The notes beneath the pieces were generated by a model. The model had not been told where the DNA came from, searched no databases, and saw only the letters and a program-made list of their open reading frames with translations. Source: an uncultured Siphonobacter sp. (GTDB taxonomy: Bacteria; Bacteroidota; Bacteroidia; Cytophagales; Spirosomataceae). From it: DNA of 32,684 nucleotides. This document shows, piece after piece, positions 1 through 7,239 of this stretch. A program made the position numbers and the translations under genes. Where the stretch lies: positions 1 through 32,684 of the forward strand of contig CAJYHS010000169.1 in NCBI GenBank assembly GCA_913774715.1, read 5' to 3'. The stretch's first letter is position 1; each line of letters opens with the position of its first letter.

Positions 1-41
1 CAAACTCTTGATTGCTTACCGATGAAAGAAAGCTTGTTCAT
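1..41 (-). CDS. possible start of a gene cut by the window edge (perhaps rep)
   Basis: Reading the minus strand from 41 gives an ATG followed by twelve further sense codons (MNKLSFIGKQSRV) and no stop before the edge. A purine-rich GGGGGAA lies just upstream of the ATG and would be a good ribosome binding site. The position, directly beside a field of direct repeats and a parAB operon, is where a plasmid replication initiator is often found. Thirteen codons are too few to identify a family, so the rep assignment is an inference from context. Confidence 0.25.
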   Translation of the reverse strand, partial: MNKLSFIGKQSRV

Positions 42-340
42 ATTTCCCCCGCTCTTTTTTTATCGAAAGGGTAAAAAATAATCATTGAAAAAATCAAAAA
101 AACAAAGCGGTGGGGAAGAATAAACAAAGGCAGGCCGTGAACTAAATAATTAGTTTATAAACAGCTCTTTTGAATGGATTCATTTCTAGGCTTTATCTAG
201 CCTTTTAAAAACAGCGGATGAGTAAGTACACAGATTTGCTAACAAAGTCGCTTAGAAGGGCTCAAAATGCGAAAAATTATACTTCGCTCGTTCTTTTTTC
301 CATCCTTTTACTCGCCAGAGTCTATATATAACCAATTTTC

Positions 341-713
341 ACCGATCAAAACACAACTTATTAGCTTTAATTAAAAGTCACTTGAGAAGGTTTGTCCTGA
401 TCTATTAGTCAGAGAAAGTAGACCATGTATCTTGCTTTACCGATTAAAACACAACTTATTCCCCAAAACCGAGGGGCTCTTCTATCATCACGGGAGTAAT
501 ATCCTTTGATTGACCGATCAAAACACAACTTATTCAAGTTATTAAACCACACAATGTAACTATGCAGCCTCCTTATTCTTCTGATAATCAAAGTTCTACT
601 AATTCTACCGATTAAAACACAACTTATTAAGTAAGGTAATCACTTCGCTCAGATTACCTTACTTTAGTACCCTTGACTCCTGAGGCATTTCACCGATCAA
701 AACACAACTTATT
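341..713 (+). repeat. five direct 22-bp repeats (iteron-like)
   Basis: Copies lie at 341-362, 439-460, 513-534, 607-628 and 692-713, all in the same orientation. Each begins ACCGATYAAAAC and ends ACAACTTATT; the Y is T in copies two and four and C in the others. Start-to-start distances are 98, 74, 94 and 85 bp. Three of these are close to whole helical turns. Two more copies lie beyond parA at 2925 and 3040. The repeats could be binding sites for a replication initiator or centromere sites bound by ParB. Spacer lengths are too uneven for a CRISPR array. Confidence 0.85.
629..664. repeat. perfect 13-bp inverted repeat between repeat copies
   Basis: The arm AAGTAAGGTAATC at 629-641 pairs perfectly with GATTACCTTACTT at 652-664 around a 10-base loop. 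It fills most of the gap between the fourth and fifth 22-bp repeats. It may be a terminator, a cruciform or a protein site; no long T-run follows on either strand. Confidence 0.6.
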
Positions 714-780
714 AACTAAGCCATGAATTGCCTAACCAAGTTAAACAATTGATGATAAGAGTTATAAACTAACAGTCATA

Positions 781-820
781 ATAAAAGGGGTAACACTGAT
801 GAAAACAGCATTACCCCTTT
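781..820 (-). terminator. terminator downstream of parAB
   Basis: AAAGGGGTAA at 784-793 pairs with TTACCCCTTT at 811-820, and CTG/CAG pairs extend the stem inside. Read on the minus strand, the stem is followed by TTTTAT, about 25 bases after the parB stop, as expected for a factor-independent terminator. Confidence 0.7.
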
Positions 821-843
821 AGTCTATTATTTACGGCTGGTTT

Positions 844-1806
844 TTACTTCAAAGTCTTAAGTTGGCGGGCCAGTTTGATAATAGCGTTCAGTAAGTCGTC
901 CGAAGCAACTTCCACTTTCATCAACTGAGTTAACTTCTTTCGCAACTGATTCTTCACTTCTTCCGCAGAAGCAGTCTCCTGATCCTCTGTATTCACCACA
1001 ACCGGTTTTCTGAGCACTTGTTGAACTGCATCCATAGAAGGCAAATCCTCTACCGGTAAGGTTGCTAGTTGCTGCATATCACCTTTGCTAACTTTTACCT
1101 TTCCACCGAGCACTTCCTTTTTCAGCTCAGGACTCAACTTATCTACACCCTTCGAAAATTCAGCATCGCGTTTAATGGTCTTTTCACTAACATTGAAACG
1201 CTCGGCCAGGCGTTCTGAAGTATTCATTTTTTCATAAGGGACATTTTGTCCTTTATGTTCTTCAGGCTCATAAGGGTCAAAATGTCCCTTATGGTTTTCG
1301 TGCTGCAAATTTTCATAAAGGTCATTTTGTCCTTTATGAGTGCCGCGTTCATATTTACCCTTTTCCAGCCGCTCAGTTCTGTATCGTAAGCCGCGTAAAT
1401 ACGAGGCTTGTTCCGGCGTTAGATTTCGTCTGCCTAACTGATTTTCAATCATAAAAGCAAAAACTGCTTCCTTCGTCGAAAACTGAATCAGATGAATTTT
1501 ATAATCAATATGATTGGCAGTACAAATGGAATAGCGATTGTGTCCGTCAATCAAAACATAAGCGGCTTCTACACCATCCGTGCCTTTAGCTATAGCCTCT
1601 GTTGTTTCCCAAATCAGTAGAGCTTCTCTGCATCCTTCGTTCTTTATATTAGCCTCCAACTGAGCAAACTCTTCTGGCTGAAGGGGTGGGATAAAGGCTT
1701 CTAACTCGGGAAGAATCTGAATACGATTTTTGATTTCCTCGTGTCGCAATAGACTCTGATCCTTGATAATTTTCTTATCGTTTAAACCAATCTGGTATTT
1801 TTTCAT
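844..1806 (-). CDS. parB: ParB-like partition protein
   Basis: This 320-residue protein is a ParB/Srx-fold DNA-binding partition protein, expected to bind centromere sites and stimulate the ParA ATPase. The ParB core is recognised by LIDGHNRYSI at residues 85-94 and ENQLGRRNLT at 121-130, followed by a helix-turn-helix around 195-216 (SERLAERFNVSEKTIKRD). Between them, about residues 157-191, are three similar HKGQNxxYE units. At the DNA level each is a 25-bp imperfect palindrome. The gene lies 10 bp after parA on the same strand and ends at a terminator, so the two form an operon. The nearby 22-bp repeats and the internal palindromes are both candidate binding sites; which one is used cannot be told from sequence. 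Confidence 0.85.
   Translation of the reverse strand: MKKYQIGLNDKKIIKDQSLLRHEEIKNRIQILPELEAFIPPLQPEEFAQLEANIKNEGCREALLIWETTEAIAKGTDGVEAAYVLIDGHNRYSICTANHIDYKIHLIQFSTKEAVFAFMIENQLGRRNLTPEQASYLRGLRYRTERLEKGKYERGTHKGQNDLYENLQHENHKGHFDPYEPEEHKGQNVPYEKMNTSERLAERFNVSEKTIKRDAEFSKGVDKLSPELKKEVLGGKVKVSKGDMQQLATLPVEDLPSMDAVQQVLRKPVVVNTEDQETASAEEVKNQLRKKLTQLMKVEVASDDLLNAIIKLARQLKTLK
1233..1338. repeat. three 25-bp palindromes inside parB
   Basis: Copies lie at 1233-1257, 1269-1293 and 1314-1338. Each starts CATAARGG, has ATTTTG or AAAATG near the centre and ends TTATG. Ten or eleven of twelve base pairs match within each. They encode three in-frame HKGQN/HKGHF units in the linker before the ParB helix-turn-helix. 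A related but one-sided sequence occurs at about 30776-30793. Confidence 0.8.
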
Positions 1807-1816
1807 AAGTCAGGGC

Positions 1817-2767
1817 TTAGGTTCTGGATTGGATAAATTCAGTAGCAAGTTTCTTATAATCGATAGCTCCATTTGAATCTTTCTGATAGGTAAAAATATC
1901 CTGTTGAGCTACCTGAGATTCCTTTAACGCTACGTTGGTACGAATCTCTGTTTTGAAAATTCGGAAATTGCTTAGGGCCTCATGAATATTTTGAATCATA
2001 TCCCGGTGGACATTCAGTCGTTTATCAACCATAGTCAGCAAAATACCTTCCACTTTCAGTTCATAATTAATCCGGTCGCGAACCTGGGCAATGCGATCAA
2101 ACAAATGATTAACCCCTTTCATCGAAGAAGCTTCAGGTTGAAGTGTGACGAGACAACTATGCGAGGCCACTAAGGATGAGTTCGTGAAAATATTCAGAGC
2201 GGGAGGGCAGTCAATCAGGATATAGTCGTAGTTACCACGAATGGGAGCCAGTGCATTTTTTAACTGATTAACGCCCCCAACGGCCTGCACCAATTCCAGA
2301 TCAGCGTAAGCAAGTTCTAAATCGCTCGGAGCTAAATCCAGGTTATTCCCGACCTTAATAATAGGCATCGGCTCGTTCTTTAATAAGGCATGAACCACCT
2401 GCTTATCAAGCTCATCCAGGCCCAGAGACTGCGTCAGATTCCCCTGAGAATCCATGTCAACGAGCAAAATTCGAAATCCGGCCAATGAAAGTGCTTTTCC
2501 AAGATTGAGTGTAGTGGTAGTCTTCCCAACCCCGCCCTTGTGATTGACTACGGAAATGATTCGAGCCTTCCGGTCCGTAAGCTCCGCGTAACCATATTCT
2601 AATAAGATAGGATATAAAGCAGATAAGTGTTTATCATTAAGAGTTCTATCTCCAGAAATGGCTTTAGCTAAAGTACCGGAAGGTAAGCCGGCCTGTTTCT
2701 CAATGGCAGAAACGGAAAGGGCTGGTTTTCGGCGAAAGAATGAGAGAGCTTCTTCGTGAGTCAGCAT
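1817..2767 (-). CDS. parA: ParA partition ATPase with N-terminal DNA-binding domain
   Basis: This 316-residue protein is a deviant Walker ATPase of the ParA/Soj type, which segregates plasmids or chromosomes together with ParB. The deviant Walker A motif KGGVGKTT is at residues 77-84, the Walker A' segment LLVDMDSQGN at 101-110, and Walker B YILIDCPPA at 182-190. Residues 12-55 (SVSAIEKQAGLPSGTLAKAI) look like a helix-turn-helix, as in type Ia ParA proteins that repress their own operon. A 12-bp inverted repeat lies 23-57 bp upstream of the start and could be the operator. It is the first gene of the parA-parB pair. Confidence 0.9.
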   Translation of the reverse strand: MLTHEEALSFFRRKPALSVSAIEKQAGLPSGTLAKAISGDRTLNDKHLSALYPILLEYGYAELTDRKARIISVVNHKGGVGKTTTTLNLGKALSLAGFRILLVDMDSQGNLTQSLGLDELDKQVVHALLKNEPMPIIKVGNNLDLAPSDLELAYADLELVQAVGGVNQLKNALAPIRGNYDYILIDCPPALNIFTNSSLVASHSCLVTLQPEASSMKGVNHLFDRIAQVRDRINYELKVEGILLTMVDKRLNVHRDMIQNIHEALSNFRIFKTEIRTNVALKESQVAQQDIFTYQKDSNGAIDYKKLATEFIQSRT

Positions 2768-2789
2768 AAGTTCTAAGTATTATGGAATA

Positions 2790-2824
2790 ATATTAGGACA
2801 AATAAATATATATTGTCCTAATAT
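2790..2824 (-). promoter_or_regulatory. 12-bp inverted repeat upstream of parA, probable operator
   Basis: The arm ATATTAGGACAA at 2790-2801 is perfectly matched by TTGTCCTAATAT at 2813-2824, with an 11-base A/T spacer. The centre is 40 bp upstream of the parA start. ParA carries a likely N-terminal helix-turn-helix, so autoregulation at this site is a reasonable inference. Confidence 0.6.
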
Positions 2825-2924
2825 ATGGACTCATTAGGTAAAAAATATTTGTTCTCTTTTTGTTAAAGCCAGTAATTTTCATGAGATGCGGAAGATCAAG
2901 AGTGACTAATCACTGCAAGATTAT

Positions 2925-3061
2925 ACCGATCAAAACACAACTTATTAATCTCATTACTACTATTTGCGAAACAATATTTTATCTGATTATCAATTGTTTA
3001 ACTTAAGTATAGGGGTTAAACTTTGCACTAAGATGAAGAACCGATCAAAACACAACTTTTA
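2925..3061 (+). repeat. two further copies of the 22-bp direct repeat
   Basis: Copies lie at 2925-2946 (full match to the consensus) and 3040-3061 (20 of 22 positions, with a changed end), 115 bp apart. They have the same orientation as the five copies at 341-713, so the repeats bracket parAB. Confidence 0.8.
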
Positions 3062-3070
3062 GAAAGGCTA

Positions 3071-3742
3071 TTATTCAAACAAAGAAAGCTGATCGGTATG
3101 CGTTAAACGTAAAGCTTTCATTTGTTTTTCATCGAAAGGTTGTAGAAGTGACAAGATTGCTGAATCATTCGAGTTAAGATCGGACAACCAAAGAGATTCA
3201 TGTTCAGGATCAATAACGACGGGCATTACTCCTTGCACATTATTGATAAACTTGAGCAAAGGGTTAGCTTCAGTAGTAATTAGTGTAAACGTTGGAATAA
3301 TCTGATCTTCCTGTTGCCAGATTTCATACACGCCCGCCAACGCAAAAAGCTGATTGTACCGCAGCGAAATCTGATAAAGTACCTGGTTTTTTCCCTCTTT
3401 GCGATGTACAAAAAAACGGTCAGCCAGGACTAGACAACGTTGTCGATTGTGAAAGGGCTCCCGTAGAAAAACTTTGGAGTTAAGCTCCTCATGTGCCACA
3501 TGCAAACGTCGGAGCGGAGTTGAATGTAGCTGATCCGGTTTAGTGTTCGCACTAAGAAGTCCCCATCTAAAATACTGGAGATGAGTGGGATTGTGATGAG
3601 TTAGTATGGGCCAGTAAGGCAATTGATCCGCATCAGCCTGAGGACTGGGAAGGGGTTTCTTGTGTAGAGAAGTAACCTTTTCTACCCGAAACCGCTGTTG
3701 AATGTCTTTTAGTTTTTTGCCAATGCCTAGCCCGATGTACAT
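3071..3742 (-). CDS. SRAP-family protein lacking the catalytic residues
   Basis: This 223-residue protein resembles the SRAP family (YedK/HMCES), which normally crosslinks to abasic sites in single-stranded DNA through Cys2 with help from a Glu and a His. The fold is recognised by RWGL at 59-62, N88, the RCLVLADRFF block at 102-111, AGVYEIW at 136-142 and TTEANPLL at 156-163. The key residues look replaced: residue 2 is Tyr, the usual GFxEW is RFFVH (no Glu), and the usual IHxRMP is INNVQGVMP (Asn for His). An in-frame stop lies nine codons upstream, so no alternative start restores the Cys. It may still bind DNA, or be a decoy or a decaying copy. It shares the strand with parAB. Confidence 0.7.
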   Translation of the reverse strand: MYIGLGIGKKLKDIQQRFRVEKVTSLHKKPLPSPQADADQLPYWPILTHHNPTHLQYFRWGLLSANTKPDQLHSTPLRRLHVAHEELNSKVFLREPFHNRQRCLVLADRFFVHRKEGKNQVLYQISLRYNQLFALAGVYEIWQQEDQIIPTFTLITTEANPLLKFINNVQGVMPVVIDPEHESLWLSDLNSNDSAILSLLQPFDEKQMKALRLTHTDQLSLFE

Positions 3743-3827
3743 GGAAATGAGTTCTGCCTGGTACCTGTGTTAAATCGCGATGGTTTCGTAAAGGTAAGGT
3801 ATTAAGAAGTTCATAGCAGTTAGAGAA

Positions 3828-4175
3828 TTACTCCGCTTGAAAATAATGGTAAATTAAGGACAGCAACTGCTCGGAAATCAAATCAGGTTTTTGAGTCTGA
3901 AGCGTTTCCGTATCAAAAGTGTCCAGATCTGTATAAAGTGCCTGCTCGGAATTAAAATGTAGTAACCCTTCATCAAAGACGCGTTCTTCTGATTCAGCAG
4001 AAACCTGCATTGAAACAAAATTCAATCGGCTTAAGTCTCCAGTTTGCTGCTCATATTTCAGCCAGAAGTATTGTTGACTTTTATCTATATCACCAGGTAA
4101 ATCGGTCCTTTTAATTTCAATGATATCAATGTTTTCATTAGTAAAATGATATAGAGTCTCAAAAGTTACGTCCAT
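3828..4175 (-). CDS. hypothetical small acidic protein
   Basis: This 115-residue reading frame encodes an acidic, soluble protein with no signal peptide or membrane segment. I do not recognise a family. It starts MDVTFETLYHFTNEN and ends with an aromatic-rich helix (LSLIYHYFQAE). It lies 85 bp upstream of the SRAP-like gene on the same strand, so they may be co-transcribed and belong to the same plasmid-like accessory block. Codon use resembles that of its neighbours, which supports it being a real gene. Confidence 0.55.
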   Translation of the reverse strand: MDVTFETLYHFTNENIDIIEIKRTDLPGDIDKSQQYFWLKYEQQTGDLSRLNFVSMQVSAESEERVFDEGLLHFNSEQALYTDLDTFDTETLQTQKPDLISEQLLSLIYHYFQAE

Positions 4176-4567
4176 TGCCCTTGAATTAAGTTAGTGTAAT
4201 AATCTAATAGAATTAGAAATTCATCATTTAAAATGAAATATAAAATTAAGTACTATTCACTATACCTAGCGTATTTTCCCTTAAATATATGTTCTTACAT
4301 TAAAAAATAGGTTTCTTACGAAGTTGAGCAAAGACATTTATTACTTATGAAGTGATTTACAGGTATCTATTAATTGCATAGTAGGTCAATACTATCTATT
4401 ATTAGGTATTTTAGGGCCCCAGTAGGGAGGAGTAAATTTTAAAAGTAATAAATAATATCAAGATAAGTCGACAGTAAATAACATTGGGGGATTGAAAAAT
4501 TCCTTAGTAGATTTACATATTGTTGTGAGTACAATCACTAATGTTTCCCCACCTGAATTAGTAGTTT
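4176..4567. other. A/T-rich intergenic region between divergent genes
   Basis: This 392-bp gap separates the minus-strand block from the eleven-gene operon. It must hold promoters in both directions, but no good TTG plus TAnnTTTG pair was recognised. A short inverted repeat (ATAGTA/TACTAT) occurs near 4377-4394. Nothing else is apparent. Confidence 0.4.
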
Positions 4568-5365
4568 ATGAATCTACATTTACTTGTAATCACCAGACTG
4601 GTCTGGAATCTCACCTTTATTTTTCTTGCGTTTATAACCATATCTAGTTGTCGGCCAGATGATTATCCTAAGCGGCAATTTGGTAGAGACTCAGCTGTTG
4701 ATTTAGAAAGTGGCTTAATAGCTCATTTTGCTTTCGAAGGAGGCACATGGGATGATACTCATTATGATAATGGAAGTCAGGTAATTGGAACCAGTAAATA
4801 TACTTCAGGCTATCGAGCAAATAGCCAAGCCTTCGACTTTGATGGGAATACATCAATTAGAATACCTGATAGTGAACTATTACGATCTAAAACGCTATCA
4901 TTTAGCTTTTGGTTTAAACCTCAAATACTTCCCTCTCAAACCAATCGCTACATGCACTTATTTTACAAAGCAGATTATGATAATGATGATAAACAACAAT
5001 ACAGTTCTTCAATTGATTGGCAGCCTGGATTTGGAATAAGGTATAAAGCCGATATAAAACAGAATAGTAATTGTGTTTCTGGTGAAGGGTGGCAATCATT
5101 AACACCTACAATGTCAATGGAGTCCAGGTGGTATCATTCAGTAGTAATTTTTGATGCCCGAAATATATTGGTATACATTGATGGAAAGTTACTAGATGCA
5201 AAAGAACTAAGTACTAGTGGCTATGATAATTGTCCTGGTGGAAAACTTAACATAGGGGTGCAATCAAATAGTGCACCTAATCACTTTAAAGGTGCCATGG
5301 ATGACTTCCGAATTTATAATGTAGCTCTAACCCAAGAACAAATTACAGAACTTTCCAAACCATAA
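4568..5365 (+). CDS. LamG-type lipoprotein
   Basis: This 265-residue protein has a hydrophobic N-terminus ending in the lipobox ITISSC, with the lipidated Cys at residue 28, so it should be anchored in the envelope. The rest fits a concanavalin-like LamG_3 jelly roll: LIAHFAFEGGTWDDT near the start, SFSFWFKP in the middle, WYHSVVIFDARNILVYIDGKLL and the closing DDFRIYNVALTQEQI. Such domains bind carbohydrate or protein. It is more A/T-rich than the genes that follow. Only 4 bp separate it from the next gene, so it probably heads the operon. Confidence 0.75.
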   Translation: MNLHLLVITRLVWNLTFIFLAFITISSCRPDDYPKRQFGRDSAVDLESGLIAHFAFEGGTWDDTHYDNGSQVIGTSKYTSGYRANSQAFDFDGNTSIRIPDSELLRSKTLSFSFWFKPQILPSQTNRYMHLFYKADYDNDDKQQYSSSIDWQPGFGIRYKADIKQNSNCVSGEGWQSLTPTMSMESRWYHSVVIFDARNILVYIDGKLLDAKELSTSGYDNCPGGKLNIGVQSNSAPNHFKGAMDDFRIYNVALTQEQITELSKP

Positions 5366-5369
5366 TTCC

Positions 5370-6134
5370 ATGTTACATTTTTTATACAAAGGCCTAATCT
5401 GTAGCGGGCTAATTATGGTTTTTGCTTTTTCCAGTAACGGTCAAACAGTGATTTCCAACATTCAGACGGATTATAATTCCGAACGAATGAAAATTACTTA
5501 TGACTTGCAGAAAATAAATCCTCAGGATTCTATTTACCTGCAGATTGAAAGCAAAACGCGAGGCTTCTTATCCGTTAAGACGGTAACGGGGGACGTAGGG
5601 CATGGAATCAGTGAAGGGAATAAAAAGGTTATCTATTGGGATTACAGTCTGGATGGAGTAAAAATTGCTGAGGAACAAATCCGGGTTCATATTAAGGTGT
5701 TTTCTCCCTCTGATATAACTACTAAAATTGGTGCTGGCCCCACGGGAGCATTCGCATCTATACTATTGCCGGGGGTAGGTAACATGCTGGTGAATCATAA
5801 GATTGGTCTCCGGCCTTTAATTACGGTGTCGTATCTTGGTTTAGTAGGATATGGATTAGTACAGCGGAAGAAAGGAAATGAGCAATATGCTATCTATAAC
5901 CGATCGGAATTCGATTTTGACGAGGCCGGAGCAGAGCCTCATTATCAGCAGGCTAATAAGCATCGCAGACAATTCTATTATGCAGCTCAAGGAGCGGCCT
6001 TAATTCTGGCTGCTGACGTAATATACAGTGCTGTTAAAGGCATTCAGAATGATCGTTTAAAGCGTTCCCAGTCCCGAATTTCCCTCCATTATATCGGTAA
6101 TACTCCAGCTTTAGCTTACCAACTAACATTCTAA
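5370..6134 (+). CDS. exported membrane protein, DUF5683-like C-terminus
   Basis: This 254-residue protein has a signal peptide (cleavage probably after SSNG near residue 25). A beta-rich domain with GNKKVIYWDYSLDG at roughly 84-97, a pattern common in Bacteroidota envelope proteins, is followed by hydrophobic stretches: GAFASILLPGVGNML, LITVSYLGLVGYGLV and AALILAADVIYSAVKG. The PGVG turn and the YxxAN...Y helical region resemble the DUF5683 type. It probably sits in the membrane with its N-domain in the periplasm. It lies 4 bp after the lipoprotein and 4 bp before the first caspase gene. Its job is unknown; it could anchor the exported proteases. Confidence 0.65.
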   Translation: MLHFLYKGLICSGLIMVFAFSSNGQTVISNIQTDYNSERMKITYDLQKINPQDSIYLQIESKTRGFLSVKTVTGDVGHGISEGNKKVIYWDYSLDGVKIAEEQIRVHIKVFSPSDITTKIGAGPTGAFASILLPGVGNMLVNHKIGLRPLITVSYLGLVGYGLVQRKKGNEQYAIYNRSEFDFDEAGAEPHYQQANKHRRQFYYAAQGAALILAADVIYSAVKGIQNDRLKRSQSRISLHYIGNTPALAYQLTF

Positions 6135-6138
6135 ACGT

Positions 6139-7239
6139 ATGAAAAAAAATCTACTTTTTGGTGTGCTCATGGTTTTGATGCCCTGGTTGGCGTACTCGCA
6201 AAAGGTACAGGATTTTAAAACGTCCTGGGAAACGCCTAAAATTCAGGTAAAGGCCCCGTCGGTTGTCTGGCAAAACCCTTCTGCTACGGAGTTGATAGTA
6301 AATAAGCCCATTTTTACGGCTAAAGTCTGTGTTCAGTCAGCGGTAGATTTAACAAATTATCATTTTGTGGTTAATGGTAAAACGGTAGGCGGTGTGGAGC
6401 GTGGTTTTCGCAAATCAACGGCTTGCGGTCAGGAGATCACTCATGAATTATCTTTGGTTGAAGGAAACAATGAAGTACGGTTTGTAGCCGTAAATAAAGC
6501 GGGTTCAACTACGAGTGAATCCCATTACATTTCTTATAAAATTCTTGGTAGTCAGATTGCTCGCTCGGCTTTGATTCTGGCTAATAATGCTTACACCATA
6601 CCTTTAAAGAATCCCGTTAATGATGGCAGAGCTTTGCAGAGTCAACTCAAAAAGCTAGGATATGAAGTAACTCTTGTTGAAAATCAGAATCTGAAGGATC
6701 TAAAAAACGCCATTGATCTTTACACGGAGAAACTACCGGATAAAAGCATCAGTCTGTTTTTCTATGCAGGTCATGGATTAATGGTAAAGCGGGAGAACTA
6801 TATTGTCCCTACTACTGCTCACATTGGTAGTGAATCGGATGTAGAATACGAGTGTTATGCTTTGTCCAGACTGGTAGATCGCATGAAGGAAAAAAATCCG
6901 AATGGCTCAAATCTGGTACTTTGGGATGCCTGTCGCAATAACCCATACCGTTCCTGGACGCGAGGGATAGAGGGGGCCGTACACACCAATATCAACCCGC
7001 CCGTAGGAACAATGATTATTTATGCAACCGAGCCAGGGAAGACTGCCATTGACAATGCTGAAGGCTCTAATGGCTTGTTTACGGGGGAGTTGGTTCGTCA
7101 CATCGAAACGCCCGATATTGATATTTACGAGGTAATGCGACGCATTGACAAGGGATTAGCAGATCGCAATACTCCCCAGACACCTTACCCGGAAGGTACC
7201 TTTCGGACTCAATTCATGTTTAACCCAACCATGAAATGA
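6139..7239 (+). CDS. exported caspase-like (C14) peptidase 1
   Basis: This 366-residue protein has a signal peptide (MKKNLLFGVLMVLMPWLAYS) and a beta-sandwich region at about 35-135. A caspase p20-like domain follows from about 140 to 360. The domain starts ARSALILANNAY; the catalytic His is H212 in FYAGHG and the catalytic Cys is C265 in WDACRNNP, both intact. The family cuts peptide bonds after basic or acidic residues depending on the branch; specificity cannot be read here. Export points to the periplasm or cell surface rather than the cytosolic death role usually discussed for prokaryotic caspases. Its stop overlaps the start of the second caspase gene by ATGA, which suggests coupled translation. 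Confidence 0.9.
   Translation: MKKNLLFGVLMVLMPWLAYSQKVQDFKTSWETPKIQVKAPSVVWQNPSATELIVNKPIFTAKVCVQSAVDLTNYHFVVNGKTVGGVERGFRKSTACGQEITHELSLVEGNNEVRFVAVNKAGSTTSESHYISYKILGSQIARSALILANNAYTIPLKNPVNDGRALQSQLKKLGYEVTLVENQNLKDLKNAIDLYTEKLPDKSISLFFYAGHGLMVKRENYIVPTTAHIGSESDVEYECYALSRLVDRMKEKNPNGSNLVLWDACRNNPYRSWTRGIEGAVHTNINPPVGTMIIYATEPGKTAIDNAEGSNGLFTGELVRHIETPDIDIYEVMRRIDKGLADRNTPQTPYPEGTFRTQFMFNPTMK

Larger units (their letters stand above)
42..843. other. non-coding repeat field, possible replication or partition region
   Basis: This stretch has no convincing gene. From 50 to 115 it is rich in A and T runs. Small hairpins sit at 140-155 and 188-203. Positions 341-713 carry five copies of a 22-bp direct repeat, 629-664 a perfect 13-bp hairpin, and 784-820 the parB terminator. 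An A/T-rich segment next to regularly oriented repeats is typical of plasmid origins, but no clear DnaA box was recognised. Confidence 0.5.
2768..3070. other. intergenic region upstream of parA
   Basis: This 303-bp gap holds the candidate parA operator (2790-2824), an A-run at 2840-2847 that reads TATTTTTT on the minus strand and weakly resembles a Bacteroidota -7 element, and two copies of the 22-bp repeat. No gene is seen in it. Confidence 0.6.

Noticed and set aside
409-591. Minus-strand reading frame of 60 codons
   Set aside because: It runs through two repeat copies in a non-coding region and has no recognisable protein features.
341-713. Possible CRISPR array of 22-bp repeats
   Set aside because: Gaps between copies are 76, 52, 72 and 63 bp, repeats are short, there are no cas genes, and two more copies lie over 2 kb away.
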